A stretch of DNA of 64,000 nucleotides, taken from the NCBI GenBank assembly GCA_022702705.1, contig CM040425.1, forward strand, positions 3,286,001 through 3,350,000, given 5' to 3'. This DNA comes from Papilionanthe hookeriana x Papilionanthe teres. Taxonomy: Eukaryota; Streptophyta; Magnoliopsida; Asparagales; Orchidaceae. The position numbers were made by a program, and so were the translations under genes. Positions 19,930 to 34,013 of the stretch are shown piece by piece. The notes under the pieces are model-generated. The model searched no databases and was not told the origin of the DNA. It worked only from the letters and a program-made list of their open reading frames with translations. How positions within the stretch are numbered: position 1 is the first letter of the stretch; every line of letters begins with the position of its first letter.

Positions 19930-20389
19930 AAAAAATAAAATAAATAAAATAAAATATGTTTTTTTTCAAAGAAAAAAAAAGAAATATCCCTCCTCCATAA
20001 CTCTCCTCCATGCCTCTCCCCTCACCCCTCCCTCACCCTACACGCCACCCTAAAGTCTACCCACCTCACCTCCTCCTTACCTCCACCATATCTCTCCCTC
20101 ACTCCCACCTTAACTCCTAGCCGTGAGCCTCCCCATTAAATCCTCTCATAATCTCACTTTTACACTCTCTTACACACTCACTTACTCTCTTACACACTTC
20201 ACTCACAACACCTCTCCCAACCTCCTAGCCGTGAGCCTCCCTCCTCTTCCTCTTCTTCTTCCAAGCAAGCCACACCCTACCCAAAACTCTCCTAGTCGTG
20301 AGCTTCAACAAGGGCTTCCCCTCTTCAAGTTCCTTCCATCAACTCCTCCAAATCAAGGTAAGTTTCTTCACCCTACTCACGCTTAGCCT

Positions 20390-22660
<2,271 letters not shown>

Positions 22661-24990
22661 TAGGATAGGCCTCCTGAGGCATGGTTTATTTTTCCCTTTA
22701 TAAAGACCACTAGGAAATCACAACTTGGTGTAGAAAACATAATAAGAATACCCTTATGCTTAGTGAATGCATGGAGTAACCCAAATTTTACCTAATGTCC
22801 ACACAACCTTCCTAATTCACATTCCAAACTAAAAGTCCCTAGCTCCAAAATCAAACCAAAGCCAAAACCAAAACCAAACCAAATCCAAACACAAACCAAA
22901 TCCAAACACAAACTCAAGCAAATCTTCCACAAATAAAATCACAAACTCTTCACAGCACTCCCATAAGTCCAAATCAAACTATCAATTGCCACCAATCCAA
23001 ATCCAAACCACACCTAAACCCATTTGCCCCAACCTACCCCGAACACTCGTGTTCATTAAGCATAAGGGTATAGGTAGGATGAGTTGTTAAGCAACATAAT
23101 AAGTCTAAATGAGCCCGAGACTTTTCTCCAGGCTGTGAGAGGGAAGCATGGACTCGCATCCTTCTCTCGACCTTTTGGATACCTCGAGGTCTATTAAACT
23201 TAATATGTCACGCTAACGAAACCATCCTAAATTAAATTAAAAAAGTTCATTGAAACACAACATAGAAATTCACATAGACATCACAGGACTTGGTAGACAA
23301 CTAGGATCTTTACATAGACATCATAGGATTGAGTAGTTACTGCTTGTTAGTCCTACTTCTTCCTATTTTCTGGCATGCTTTAATTTCTGTAAAATTATAA
23401 ACACATACATGCAATGCAATACTAAAGTTTCAGGTGGTGGAACTTGAAAACCCACCAAGTACATTTTTATTTTAATGCAATTTACTTACCTGTACTGTAC
23501 TTTACTTCTCTTGCATGATTAAACAAGAATGTCTCCTTGCATGAAAACTGAAAACCTTTAGGATAGCCACAAAACTGAAACTTAAAACTAAATTAAAATC
23601 GACACAAGACAAAATTCACCGCCACAACATTCAAAAGATAAAACAACTCAAAATTTAATCACAAACAGAACAACAATACTACAACTATAACTAAATTAAA
23701 ACGTCTCGTTGGATGATCGGGAATACCTCGGATGATGTAACCCACGTGTTGCTAACGGAATTTCCCACGGTCTAAATGAAAGTGTGAAACTCATTTAGTT
23801 GAGTTTAGCAAATTCATATGGACTAGGTGAATCCGATGAAAATAACGGTGCCGGGATGACGGAACCGTGGGATCTTAATCGGTTCTGTTTAACCAACTTT
23901 AAGATTTGTTTTTATTAAAACACTAAAACACTTAGATTCTAAGACTTTTTTAAACCAAAACACTTCTCTCACCTCCTGATTTTCATCTTCTAAAACTGAA
24001 CCTCTGCAACGACAAAGGAGCTTGAAGCATAGTGGGAAGCACGGCCATCTTCTTCAGCAAAACCTGAGTCTACTTCAGTTAAACCATTCTTATCATTAAA
24101 CAACTAGCTATAGGACTTCGAGGTATTTGCCCAGTGTAAAGTAAACCCTCATCTCATCTTTTAGGCTTTTGTACCCGGTACATTATAAGCCCTAACTCAT
24201 CTAGGTCTTCGAGGTTGTCATCCCGATATGACATAAACCCTCATATCTTCCAGGCTATTCATATGATCGACATCAAATGAATGTAAGCCCTAAATAATAA
24301 AATTGGCAGGATGAAATATAAATTAAATCTTTTCCTAAACTGAGCCAAGCAATAGTATAGCTTGGGAAAACACCGGGATTCTTCTCGAATCTGTGTTCTT
24401 CCCCTAGTCTTCTTTTCTTTTGGACTCTGATAAAATGAAATGTTCTGAAATTTGAACCATTCACCTATTGAATTCCGATAATCACATTTCATTGAAAGGA
24501 ATCCTTACCTTTGGAAGTCATGAATATAATTATTTCTTGATCTTTATCAAGAGTTTTCTTAGGTGACTTCGGTTGTCTAAGATGTAATTAACTATAGGGG
24601 CTTGCCCTTATAGGAAATCTAAAAGACCCTAGATTAATATAAACCCCATTTAGCCCTCTTATATTAAATGGGGGAAATTTTCGGCAAACATACATGTTCC
24701 ACAGACCAAACAAATGTCATACTTTTCCTTAGTTCATTTGATTGAGCCTCATCCTCAAGTTTTGTGTTCATCCTTCGGGATATATACAAAGCTCGGGGTA
24801 TAGTGCTCTTTCATTCAAACTTTGAAAAATATGAGATCAGTTTGACTCCATATTTTTCTAAACTAAATTATAATTAAATTAAAATTGTCCTTCTGAAGCG
24901 GGCGATGAGACTTCGATTCCAGTGACTGACAGCTTCTAATGGGCAACCCTAACTAAAACACATATATTCAAAAATTTTTTATACGCCGAC

Positions 24991-25620
24991 AATTATTAGT
25001 AGCCTTTTCTTCAATTAAAGCATAAGCATCAGCAAACTGTTTAGACATCAATGAATCACCAACAACGACATCGATATTAGATTTAAGAGATCCAACTAAT
25101 CCATTGTAAAAAGTTTAAATTATTAAATAATCTGGTATCGAATGATGTGGATACATTCTTAGGAGATCTTCAAATCGTTCCCATGCTTCATAAATAGATT
25201 CCTCTTCAAATAAGGTTTGTAGTCTTTGAAGGTGGAAAATATTTATCAAGGAATTTCTGTGCTAAATCACTCCAAGTTCTTATAGATCCAGGTGCTAATG
25301 AATTTAACCATATCTTAGCCTTATCCCTCAGTGAGAAAGGAAAAATTCTAAGTCTAATAGCATCATCCGAAATACCATAGTATTTAAAAGTAGCACAAAA
25401 TTCTAGAAAATTGGCAAGATGTAAATTAGGATCTTCAGTTCGCGCTCCCCCAAACTGATTATTAGATACCATTTGGATAATAATAGGTTTAAGTTCAAAT
25501 GAATTAGCAAGTACAGCAGGGTGTTGAATACTACTATGAAGTTCATCCACTATAGGGTTAGCAATCTTTTAAAAGTCTAAGTTCTTGATGGATGTTAAAA
25601 TTTTGATTTTCTTGATTCGT
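24991..25620 (-). pseudogene. Athila gag fragment (A2)
   Basis: The N-terminal half of gag. The open segment 25550-25206 contains FELKPIIIQMV, DPNLHLANFLEFC, FSLRDKAKIWLNSL and FLDKYFPPSKT, the same signatures as in A1 and A3. The frame breaks at about 25210. The remainder to 24991 reads like the segment that holds LMSKPFEEAYALIE in A3. Truncated at its C-terminus by the left edge of A2. Confidence 0.85.
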
Positions 25621-25832
25621 CATTTCTTGAATATTTTTATCTTTTTTAGTATTTTTAATTTTTTTTTGATTTTTTTGATTATTCTCTCTAATTCAGAATC
25701 GTAAGGCACAAGTTCTTCAGAACCTGAACTACACATACACAATAAAATAAAATAAAACACACTAACAAAAGCAATTAAAAAGTAAAAATTTTGATTTTTC
25801 TTAATTTTCTTTAAATGAAATTTAAATTAATC

Positions 25833-25850
25833 TCCCCAGCAACGACGCCA
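25833..25850 (-). other. Primer binding site of A2
   Basis: The minus strand reads TGGCGTCGTTGCTGGGGA, two changes from the A1 site. A second partial copy, TGGCGCCAAAAACATGA on the plus strand, starts at 25930, so the junction is partly duplicated here too. Confidence 0.85.
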
Positions 25851-25856
25851 AAAACT

Positions 25857-27679
25857 TGATCCCCAAATATTTATGCTTACGTTTTTCACTTTATATTTCT
25901 TTTCAATGATAATATCTCTTTCTTTACAATGGCGCCAAAAACATGACTCTGAAGCAAATAAAAAATATATTTTAATTGTTTGATAATATGAGATTCTACG
26001 CAAGTATACATATCATTTATCAAGTAATATAGAACTTTCTGATTAAGCTCCGAGATATCGAACCCACAGGGAAATGTCTAAAACTTTAAAGAAATAAGAA
26101 AAATAACTTTTTACTTTTTAAATTAATTTTGTAAACTATGTTTTAAAATAGAAAGTTTGAATTTTTTTTTGAAATTTTCCTTTAAGAAAAAGTAAAGCAA
26201 GCAACTAAATTTAATAAGACTCTAAAAATGATATGAAAGTATTGAGAATAAAATATATTTTTCCTCTTTCATGAATCATTAATAATTATGAAATTTCATT
26301 GTGGAAGTATCTAAATGTGTTGTACCAAATAGGAGTAATTATATTCCTTACACTTACTTGGTCCTATAAAGAACATTGATTAATTTGAAGCTTTGAAATT
26401 TTGTATATGAGTTAGGCACGGAAGATACCAGTTCTCACTCTAGAGTTCCGTCTATTCCTTCCACCTGGGGGCTAACATCTCATAACAAAAATTTTCACCT
26501 CAAACTAAATTATGGGGCTTTAGCCTGTCACTTTAAAGTCCTCTAATTTTACTCTCCAATAAAAGCATATATCCCTATTTATTTACACTTAAATATATGG
26601 ACTACAATTCTCACCCATATAAATGCATGTGATTTACTCCAATTGTTGATGGAGACAATACTGCATTGGTTCTTACATGATCTCACAACAAATTTTAACA
26701 TCTTAATTGGCCAAATTAAGAAGTAAATGAAGTGCAAGGTAGTGGGGTCATCACAACTTCTTCCAACATTAAACATTTATACTTCACACAACTTCCTTCC
26801 ATAATTTAACTAATTCTTCATTTAAAAGGAAAAAGATAAATAAAACTACTCAGAACTCATGGAAAAAACACAAACACAACTTGATTTGAAAGAAGAAAAC
26901 ATAGTGAAAACACACCAAGCCTTACTTAAAAATCAAATGTAAAAACAAAGATAAACACTTATCTAAAAATCCTCTCCACAAGACTCTAAAAGTTCCTCAG
27001 AATCTTTTATTTTCCATTAGATAACTCCTTAGAGGTTGGTGCCCAACTCTAAGGATTGACTCTCCTAAATTCTAATACAAACTATGATAAAATAAAGTAG
27101 ATGAGTAAAGAAAATTTGGTGAGAAGAAGGCTCTTCTTCTTCCTCTTTCCTTGGAAACCACTTCAAGCTTTTCTCTAACTTTTCCCACTAAAATTTTTCT
27201 TCAAAACTCTTTTCTTGGGCGTGGCGCCGCTTTCTGATCTTCAAGTCTTCATTTTTAATAATTCTCCAAAAGGTGCTTTGGTGTCTCATCAAATTATGTC
27301 CAAATTCAATGAATCTACCAAGAGATGCATCCATCCATTCAAATTTTAAATGAATTTTGGCGCTAATGGGAAGTTAATGAAGTCTAAACTAAAGGATGCT
27401 TAAAAAACCCCTTCAAATTTGCGCCAAAATTAATTAAAATTTGTCAACTTAACTGTGGCGCCTATGCACTAGCCATCCGACGCATAGGCGTCAGAGGCCA
27501 AATTTTCACACATTCCAATTTTTGCTCCAAATTTGATCATTTTTTTCTCCTTTCATTACAATCACTCATTTCCATCATACCTGCAAGAAAAACATAAAAA
27601 TATCTTCCATTAAAGTGCAGTATCATCAAAAATAGGTATAAAAATGTGTTTAAAAACACTATATATTTTAGGTGTATCA
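25857..27679 (-). repeat. 5' LTR of Athila A2
   Basis: The LTR runs on the minus strand from TGATACACC (27679) to GGGATCA (25857). It contains the shared Athila LTR block (25992-26073). Near its 5' end it has a GC-rich inverted repeat, GGCGCCTATGC (27457-27467) facing GCATAGGCGTC (27482-27492), at the position where A1 and A3 carry their GC-rich words. The inner border may instead lie near 25943 because of the partial primer-site duplication. Confidence 0.8.
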
Positions 27680-28549
27680 CCTATGCACAATCAAGTTGAA
27701 TGTTATGTTGATGACTTAGTTGTCAATAGTAAACAAAAAGAGAAACATGTGTATGATTCTCAAATTGTCTTCAAGTGATTACAATAATTTAATCTTAAGA
27801 TAAACCCTTTAAAGTGTGCTTTTGCTGTCACTTTTGGGAAGTTTTTAGGATTTGTTGTTCGACATCGTGGGATTGGAATTAACCCCCTAAAAATTGACGT
27901 CATTCTAAATATGCCCCTCTGAAAAATCTGACTCAATTACGCTCTTTCCAAGAAAAATTAGCCTATATTCGATGATTTATTTCTAATATATCAGGTAGGT
28001 GTCAAGCTCTCACTGTCTTAACCAGAAAGATACCAAATTTGTGTGGGATAAAAAATTCCAATACGCCTTTGAGAATATCAAACAATATTTGACAACACCT
28101 CATGTTTTAGCAACCCCTATATTAGGAAAACCTTTTATCCTTTACATTGCGGCATTAGATAGTTCTCTCGGAGTATTGCTAGCTCAAATTAATAATGAGG
28201 GAAAAGAAAATGCACTATACTATTTGAGTCGTTATTTGGTCCCAATTGAAATCAGATACCCTGCAATTGAGAAGCGTTGTTTAGCTTTGATCTTTGCAAT
28301 TCAAAAGCTTAGGCACTACATACTATATCACAAGGTAACTCTTATTTCAAGAGTCAACCCGTTGCAATATCTAATGACTCAACCAACACTTTCTGGAAGG
28401 TTAGCAAGATGGACAATGCTATTGCTCCAATTTGATATAACATTTGTATCGCTACGTGCTGTTAAATGACAGATTTTGGTAGACTTCTTAGCAGAACATC
28501 CCATACCAACTGAATCTCCTCTTAATGATGATTTGCCCGATGAGCAAGT
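27680..28549 (+). pseudogene. Tat fragment T3: end of RT and RNase H
   Basis: The fragment starts inside RT at the catalytic region (HNQVECYVDDLVV), continues through LGFVVRHRGIGI and the RNase H part open at 27999-28469 (ALDSSLGVLLAQ, YPAIEKRCLALIF), and ends in the linker LNDDLPDEQ. A2 cuts it on the left and a Tat-type LTR on the right. Stops and frameshifts lie in 27770-27990. It is a separate copy from T2, because both contain the YVDD segment. Its intact RHRGI helps locate the single-base loss in T1. Confidence 0.9.
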
Positions 28550-28969
28550 TGTTGACCTCATTTTTAGTGAGGTCTAACTCTTCTCATAGTGCCTATAATC
28601 TAGCCATAAGACTTTCCTGTTGACTATCCTAGAATCTTAGAAATGGGACCCACCTAATTTTATAAGTTCAAACCACCTCTTTATTCATTTTGAAGTTATG
28701 CATGTATGGTTCTTGATCTCTAGCATTTAGAAGGTCAAAACTAACATAAGGAACTCAAAAGGAGTCCCCATATGACCATTAAGTCTTAGAATTTACCATG
28801 TGCACAATTCGCACCTCTGCACGCACGAATTTCGCAATCCAGATTGTCGACACATTTAAATATTAAAATTCACGTCGCTCGGGTCTTTATTTGCTTCATA
28901 ATTAATCGAAGTTAAAATTAATTTCAAAAGGATCAATTGCGAGCTGAAACTTTGATGAAAATTGAATTC

Positions 28970-29238
28970 GACGCATTTTTGAGCTGATCGTTGAGATTGT
29001 CCGAAAAACCTCGGATGACGAAACGGACTGCATCGGTGCGTCCGAAACATCGAATTTACCTAGGAAAGACACCCATTTTGCTAGGGCGCCCCGCACGAAT
29101 AAATCGCATGAAATTTGACGCATTTTTGATTCGATCGTCGACGAGGTTGTCCGAACGACCCCCGATGATGAAACGTACCGCATTGGAGAGTCCGGAACGT
29201 CAAAATTATCTAGAAATGATACTAATTTTGATATAGTT
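28970..29238 (+). repeat. Tandem duplication, about 147 bp, in LTR T4
   Basis: GACGCATTTTTGA at 28970 and again at 29117 opens two similar segments with GAT.GTCCGAA, CGATGATGAAAC-like and CCGGAACGTC-like words. The related LTR at 32139 has a single copy (near 32570-32690). The duplication is therefore specific to T4. Confidence 0.75.
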
Positions 29239-29615
29239 AGGGGAAATTTAAATAAAATAATAATGTTAAAAAAAAATAAATGAAATAAAAAAAAAACCTA
29301 AAATCCCTTATTCGCACGCCTCACGCCTCTCACCTACGTGCCCGCCCCCTTCTCTCCCATTCGCAAAACCGGCCAGGGCGAATCCCTAGCAGAGGACCGA
29401 ACCAACCTCCTCTTCCTCCTCGCGAAGCTTTGGCCCAAGGTCCCCACCGTCCTAATACTCTTCATGCGCTGGTAAAAGCTTCCACCTACTCCCCGGCGCG
29501 CACCGGTTTTTCCTCGCCCCACTCTCTGCCGCCTCTTGTCGCTACCCACCCCTTCCTTGTCTTATCCGGCTCACCGCCCAGGTAGACCAAGGTAAGTTCT
29601 CTTCTCCTCCTTGAC

Positions 29616-29627
29616 CTATAAAAACCC
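29616..29627 (+). promoter_or_regulatory. Probable TATA box of LTR T4
   Basis: CCTATAAAAACC in a pyrimidine-rich context. Matching boxes occur in the other Tat LTRs (33053-33060, 51585-51594 minus strand, 62203-62214). Confidence 0.6.
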
Positions 29628-29760
29628 CACTTGGGGGAGGGATTTTGGTTGGCCGAAATTTTGGTGGAGGGGAGCTGCTGCCGGATTTTCTCCGGACTTG
29701 TTTTGAAGCTGCTCTAGGTTTGCATAAAGCGTTCTTAGCCCAGTGAGCATTTAGAGGTAA

Positions 29761-31581
29761 ATTTCTTCTTCTTCTTCTTCTTCTTCTTCTTCTTCATTTT
29801 CTTCTTCTTTTACTTCTTGTTGCAATGATCCAAGAATGCAAAAGATTTCTTCAACTTTCAATTTTATTATTATGATAATCCAATTTGCTGGTCAATCTTT
29901 GTTGTAATTAACTTCTTTATATGATTACTGAGATTATTTTCTCATATTACAAAAGTTCTGCTACAAGATGATTTGCTAGATCAGACATTTTTTTTACTTT
30001 TCTGTGATGATTGCAGATAAATAATTTGTGAAACCAACTCTATATGAGGCTTGCGAGAGTAAAGTTGCTGGAAGGATTATTGATTTAAGAAGCTTGCTCA
30101 ATATAAAATAACCTGCGAGAATATTAATTTTCTCTTTGAACAATATAAATATCAAGGTTTATGCACCATTGTGAAACTGTAACAATTTATTGTTGTTCTG
30201 AAGTACACACATTGAGTGTGGGAAAGTGGAGAGGTTGTGATGATCATGGCCATCTTTAATCAGCTTGACATATTTAATTCGTGTTGTCACAATTATGAGA
30301 CCTCAAAGTTGGTCCGAATCCTTGTTACTGCCTTAATATTTATATATATATTGTTGCACTTTCCATGTCCTAGAGGGTGATAATTGCATGTTCAACTTTC
30401 TGGTCATATGATCTGGATGCCTTTGCTTGTGGGGCACATGCTTATGATCACACTATTTCTGTGATGATTTTTCTGCTCAAAGAGTGTCTCTCACGCTATA
30501 TTTACATCTGCACATGTATTCAATTTCGTATGATTTTGAATAAGAGTGTCGATCATATGATTGCTTCCTCTGTTTAACTTCTGAAATTTATCTATTTAGC
30601 ATAGTGTTCTTATGAATTTACGTATCTTAGTTTTGAATTTTCATATTTACATATTACTGTGTGCTATGTATGCAAATCCCCCTCAACATTTTTCTTCTTA
30701 TGAGATACTGGATAGAATGAACTTACGAGCCAACTGGTAATTATTTTCTCCTGAAATAGTTTCGTGGCTTCCAGATAGGAGTGTATTGACTGATAAATTC
30801 TGCAGGTGAAGTGGCCTAACATAAACGTTTAAGGATTTCTTTTTTTCAAATTTTGTTGTTGTTGTTGTGGTATTATTCTAGCAGACAGATTCAACCTGAA
30901 CTCATAAAATAACTACATAGTATACATTATTTAATTGTATATATATGAGTGCGTGCTGCCATTTTCCCTAGTATTTATCAAAATAATCTTATTCATGAAA
31001 TTTTCCTTTTTTTTGCATTTGATAATAGTTATAATTGGCTAAACAATCCACATGTTTGGGTTTCTTTTTTAAGAGCAAGTAAGCCTGCTAATGTCTTCGT
31101 TAGCCCGAAATCATGTAAGAGTTTCACATGATTTGCTTGATATTTATTTAAGGGTTACATACCTACCGCACAATTCTTATGCATTTACATGTACATCACA
31201 TAATGCTAGTATATATATTTTATTTTATTATTATTTTCTAAAGTGTTTTTTATCTACAGGCATACCACCAACTTCATATGTATTCACATAACTAACACCC
31301 AAACTTTCATACGAATATTCATAATATTTTGGTTTGATACTCTTATACGTAAGAATTAGACGATAATGATATATTTGTTTAAGGATTTAAGAGATTTGCG
31401 TAAAACCATTGATTTTTTTTTTTTTACATAAGAATTGAGTGGTATATATGTAAACCTTTCATTCTTGAGATTTAAAATTTTTTTTTAGGGGCAATTACAT
31501 ATAAAACATCATATTCCTATGTATTTACATGTATAACACCTACATTTGATATCATATTTGTAAATTATCCATACTTAATGG

Positions 31582-31640
<59 letters not shown>
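29761..31640. other. Unassigned region without a recognised gene
   Basis: Opens with a (TTC)n run (29763-29798). The rest is ordinary AT-rich sequence with more balanced composition than the LTRs. Frames of 60-66 codons (30377-30577, 30949-31131, 31091-31291) show no family resemblance. It ends at a (TA)n (31583-31638). It may be an unrecognised LTR 3' part, a non-coding host piece or an old insertion. Confidence 0.5.
31583..31638. repeat. (TA)n microsatellite next to the LINE remnant
   Basis: About 56 bp of TA repeats at the 3' end of the minus-strand LINE fragment. It may be derived from the element's tail. Confidence 0.85.
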
Positions 31641-31643
<3 letters not shown>

Positions 31644-32138
31644 AAAGGCTTGCCTATGTGGCAAGCAATACATTAACTAAAGGAAAATTCAGAAACAATT
31701 AAATGATTTATAGATATGGGATCAATAGACTATTCCCATGTAACAGAAGTGCAAGGGGAGGGGAAGGGGAGATAACAATGTCAATAGACTCGGTATTCTT
31801 TCCTATTGTTGCTAACCAATGTGCAGACCTGTTGCCTTCTCTAGTTGTGTATACATAGGTAATGTTAGTAGATAAGGTAAAAGAAGCCATTCTATGTAAT
31901 TATCTATTGATGTACCAAGGGGGGGTGTTCTTGATTGTTGAGAATCCTGATAGAAGTGCTAGAATTTGACTCCACCAAGAGCTAATTAAAGTGGCATTTA
32001 TGAGCAAAGAAGATGGCCCAGAAAATTGCAATAACGTCAGCCTCCAAAGCATCTAAAGCCACAGTAGAGGAAGAAAAGTAGAGCATACAATGCCCAAAAG
32101 AATTCCCGAAAATGCCTCCAAAACCAGCTGCATCATTA
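31640..32138 (-). pseudogene. LINE-type RNase H domain remnant (3' end of a non-LTR element)
   Basis: Reading on the minus strand from 32138: AAGFGGIFGNSFGHC, ALDALEADVIAIFWA and LLVESNSSTSIRILNN resemble the RNase H-like domain (RVT_3 type) at the C-terminus of plant LINE polyproteins. A stop and a frameshift follow, then an open segment (31890-31708) with VYTTREGNRSAHWLA, where family members usually have Asp in place of the His. The 5' side is cut by the Tat LTR at 32139. A host RNase H-like pseudogene is an alternative. Confidence 0.65.
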
Positions 32139-33100
32139 TGTTGACCTCAATTTTGAGGCCTTTCTTTTTCATTCCCCGAGCCTAAAATCTAGCCTTAAGA
32201 TTTCCTGTATGACTTTCTTAGAGGACTAGACCGTGACCTACATTGTTTAGGAATTCAAGCCATTTCTTTGCTCCTTGAAGTTTCATATAGACGGTTCTAA
32301 ATCCTCGATATCTAGTTGAGTCAATTAAAGCTGACATATTGATGCTCTTGTTGAGTTCTTATAGAGATATTGAAAGCCATAAGTGGACCCCGCAGAGTGC
32401 AATGTTTGACTTTTTATCGCGACGTGTGATTTTGACTTTTCGCCGAGGGTAAAATATTTGGCTATGGTCCTCTTTTAAGTGAAGACCAACCAGAAATTTG
32501 GTCTTTTAACGGCTCCGATCGGACCAAAATAATTTAATTTGCCACGTGGCGCAAATTGGATTTAAAATTGGTACGATCGTCGATGAATTTGTCCGGATGA
32601 CCCCGAATGATGAAACTAATTGTGACGATGCGTCCGAAACGTCAATTTTAGCCGGTAAGGACATATATCTTGATAGTGTTTTAATTTGGGTCGATTTGTG
32701 AATAAATTGAGTTGATTGAATAAAACAATAATATTAAATTTAAAAAAAAAAATGAAATTTCTTATAAAATGAAAAAAGCCCTTCGAACCTAGCCCTAGCC
32801 TTCTCCCATTCGGTGAGTTCCCCGCTGAAGCCCTGGTTCTCGATTCTTCCTCCCGGTTTGGCCGGTCACCTTCCTCCTTGCTGAGCCCTCGTCGCCGGTC
32901 ATCACTTCTGGTAAACCTTCTTGTAACCGCTTTTCCCGCCTAAGTGAGTATGGGTATCTTCCTTCTTCTTTAATCAGAAGTGTTTTCTTCTTCTTGACTG
33001 TTTCTCTTCACAACTAGTGAGTTAATTGGTAAGCACCATTTCCTCTATTCAGCTATAAATACCTCTCCTCTGGAAAGATTTAGAGTGATTTTTGTTAATT
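32139..33100 (+). repeat. 5' LTR of T2, apparently shortened
   Basis: It starts TGTTGACCTCAA, carries the LTR opening, a GC-rich zone shared with T4, and a TATA box (GCTATAAAT, 33053-33061). It spans only about 1 kb before coding sequence begins at 33143, against 6.6 kb in T1. The 3' part of the LTR and the usual leader therefore seem deleted, or this is a short subfamily. No primer binding site is recognised. Confidence 0.65.
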
Positions 33101-33142
33101 GGTGCAACTTAGAAATACCTCTCCTCTAGAAAAGGTGTCCTA

Positions 33143-33893
33143 GTGATTAATGAACCAATAATTGAGAAAAGTTTGCCTTTCACTTCTTTCCCCTCTGTTT
33201 TTGAAATAGGATCTAGTTCGAAGTTTGCACCTTTGACTAGAACACAGAGGAGAAACAGGAACAAGAAAATAGCTAAACTCAAGAAATTGGAAGCTACCAA
33301 GATTGCTGCTCCTGTGGAGATTCTAAGTGGAGAACTAGATTACCTGAGACCTCACCTCTTCTTCGAAGTAGTAGGTTTCATCCGTTGTCCGTTGTCTCCA
33401 TTGAGGAAGATGTTTCAAAGATCGCCGCTACACTACCGTTACCATTTCACTATCGAAATGAGAAAAGGAAAAGACTGGCTCATTTTTTTGAAGTTCGTCG
33501 AGTATTTGAAAGGTTAGCTCAGAGAGAGCATTGCTGAGTTGCTGAAATATTGAAAAGAATGGGGTGTGCTGTTTCACCACATATACGAGCCGAAATTTTA
33601 AAGAAAGATAAATTAGTTCATTACCATCATGATTCTGATCAGAGAAAGGAGGAATTTCAGCCCCGTATTCCTGTTAAGTTCCGTTTGGGAAAGCGCATAA
33701 TTAGTTCTACCGTCCATACTAACACCATCACCACCCACCAGAAATCATTGAAACATCAGTCTATAAAATCTCATCTTGGACCAACAGTAGTTTCTCCTGT
33801 TGTGTCGAAAGAAACTCTGTTCTGAGAAGAGAGACCACTTGATGGTGAAAGGTTGCCTACTAGTGTATCTGGTTCTTATATTAGGGAGCACAC
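33143..33893 (+). pseudogene. 5' coding segment of T2 (ORF1 or gag N-terminus)
   Basis: Two open pieces, 33143-33517 and 33550-33825, are offset by a frameshift. The second continues past a TGA to 33893 (SGSYIREHT), where S1 cuts in. It is basic and has APLTRTQRRNRNKK near its start. Ogre elements are known to carry an extra ORF of unknown function ahead of gag, and this may be that ORF or the N-terminus of gag. No known domain is recognised. The APL..T.RRNRN string also occurs in the N-terminal region of the AlkB ORF in T1 (residues 59-70). Confidence 0.6.
33889..33893. repeat. Target site duplication CACAC, left copy (S1)
   Basis: CACAC here matches CACAC at 53569-53573 on the other side of the solo LTR. 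A 5-bp duplication is standard for Ty3/gypsy integration. Confidence 0.8.
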
Positions 33894-33946
33894 TATCGTC
33901 CGTTAATTTAATATATAGTTTTATAAAATAAAATTTTGATTTAATT

Positions 33947-33948
<2 letters not shown>

Positions 33949-34010
<62 letters not shown>
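33949..34010. repeat. (TA)n microsatellite in S1
   Basis: About 60 bp of TA dinucleotides near the 3' end of the solo LTR. Confidence 0.95.

Positions 34011-34013
<3 letters not shown>

Larger units (their letters stand above)
24990..27679 (-). mobile_element. Truncated Athila copy A2 (LTR, primer site, gag fragment)
   Basis: Reading leftward: LTR (27679-25857), primer binding site, gag to about 24990, where homology to the other Athila gags ends abruptly. Everything from the gag C-terminus to the 3' LTR is missing. The right border (GTATCA ending at 27679) abuts Tat RT coding sequence (T3), so A2 was inserted there. About 80 bp between the T1 LTR end and 24990 is unassigned. Confidence 0.85.
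28550..29760 (+). repeat. Tat-type LTR T4, 5' part
   Basis: It starts with TGTTGACCTCA inserted in T3 (preceding bases CAAGT). It has a perfect tip hairpin (28554-28560 with 28568-28574), a conserved LTR opening, and further on a CT-rich zone with a TATA box (CTATAAAAACC at 29617-29627). It is closest to the LTR at 32139, sharing a GC-rich zone of GTCCGAA.GA and TGATGAAAC words. I cannot define its 3' end; homology to the other LTRs fades near 29760. Confidence 0.7.

Noticed and set aside
19814..20011. Frame with a long Ile-Tyr repeat
   Set aside because: It reads through a (TA)n microsatellite.
20350..20365. AAGGTAAGT in the T1 LTR as a 5' splice site
   Set aside because: Similar GGTAAG words in T2 and T4 lie upstream of the TATA box, so they would not be in the transcript; the word alone is too short for a call.
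24909..24990. Possible primer binding site behind the T1 LTR
   Set aside because: No match to a tRNA 3' end that I can support, and this is the 3' LTR, where none is expected.
29334..29549. Arg-rich minus-strand frame in LTR T4
   Set aside because: Product of the GC-rich, CT-rich LTR segment; not kept in the related LTR at 32139.
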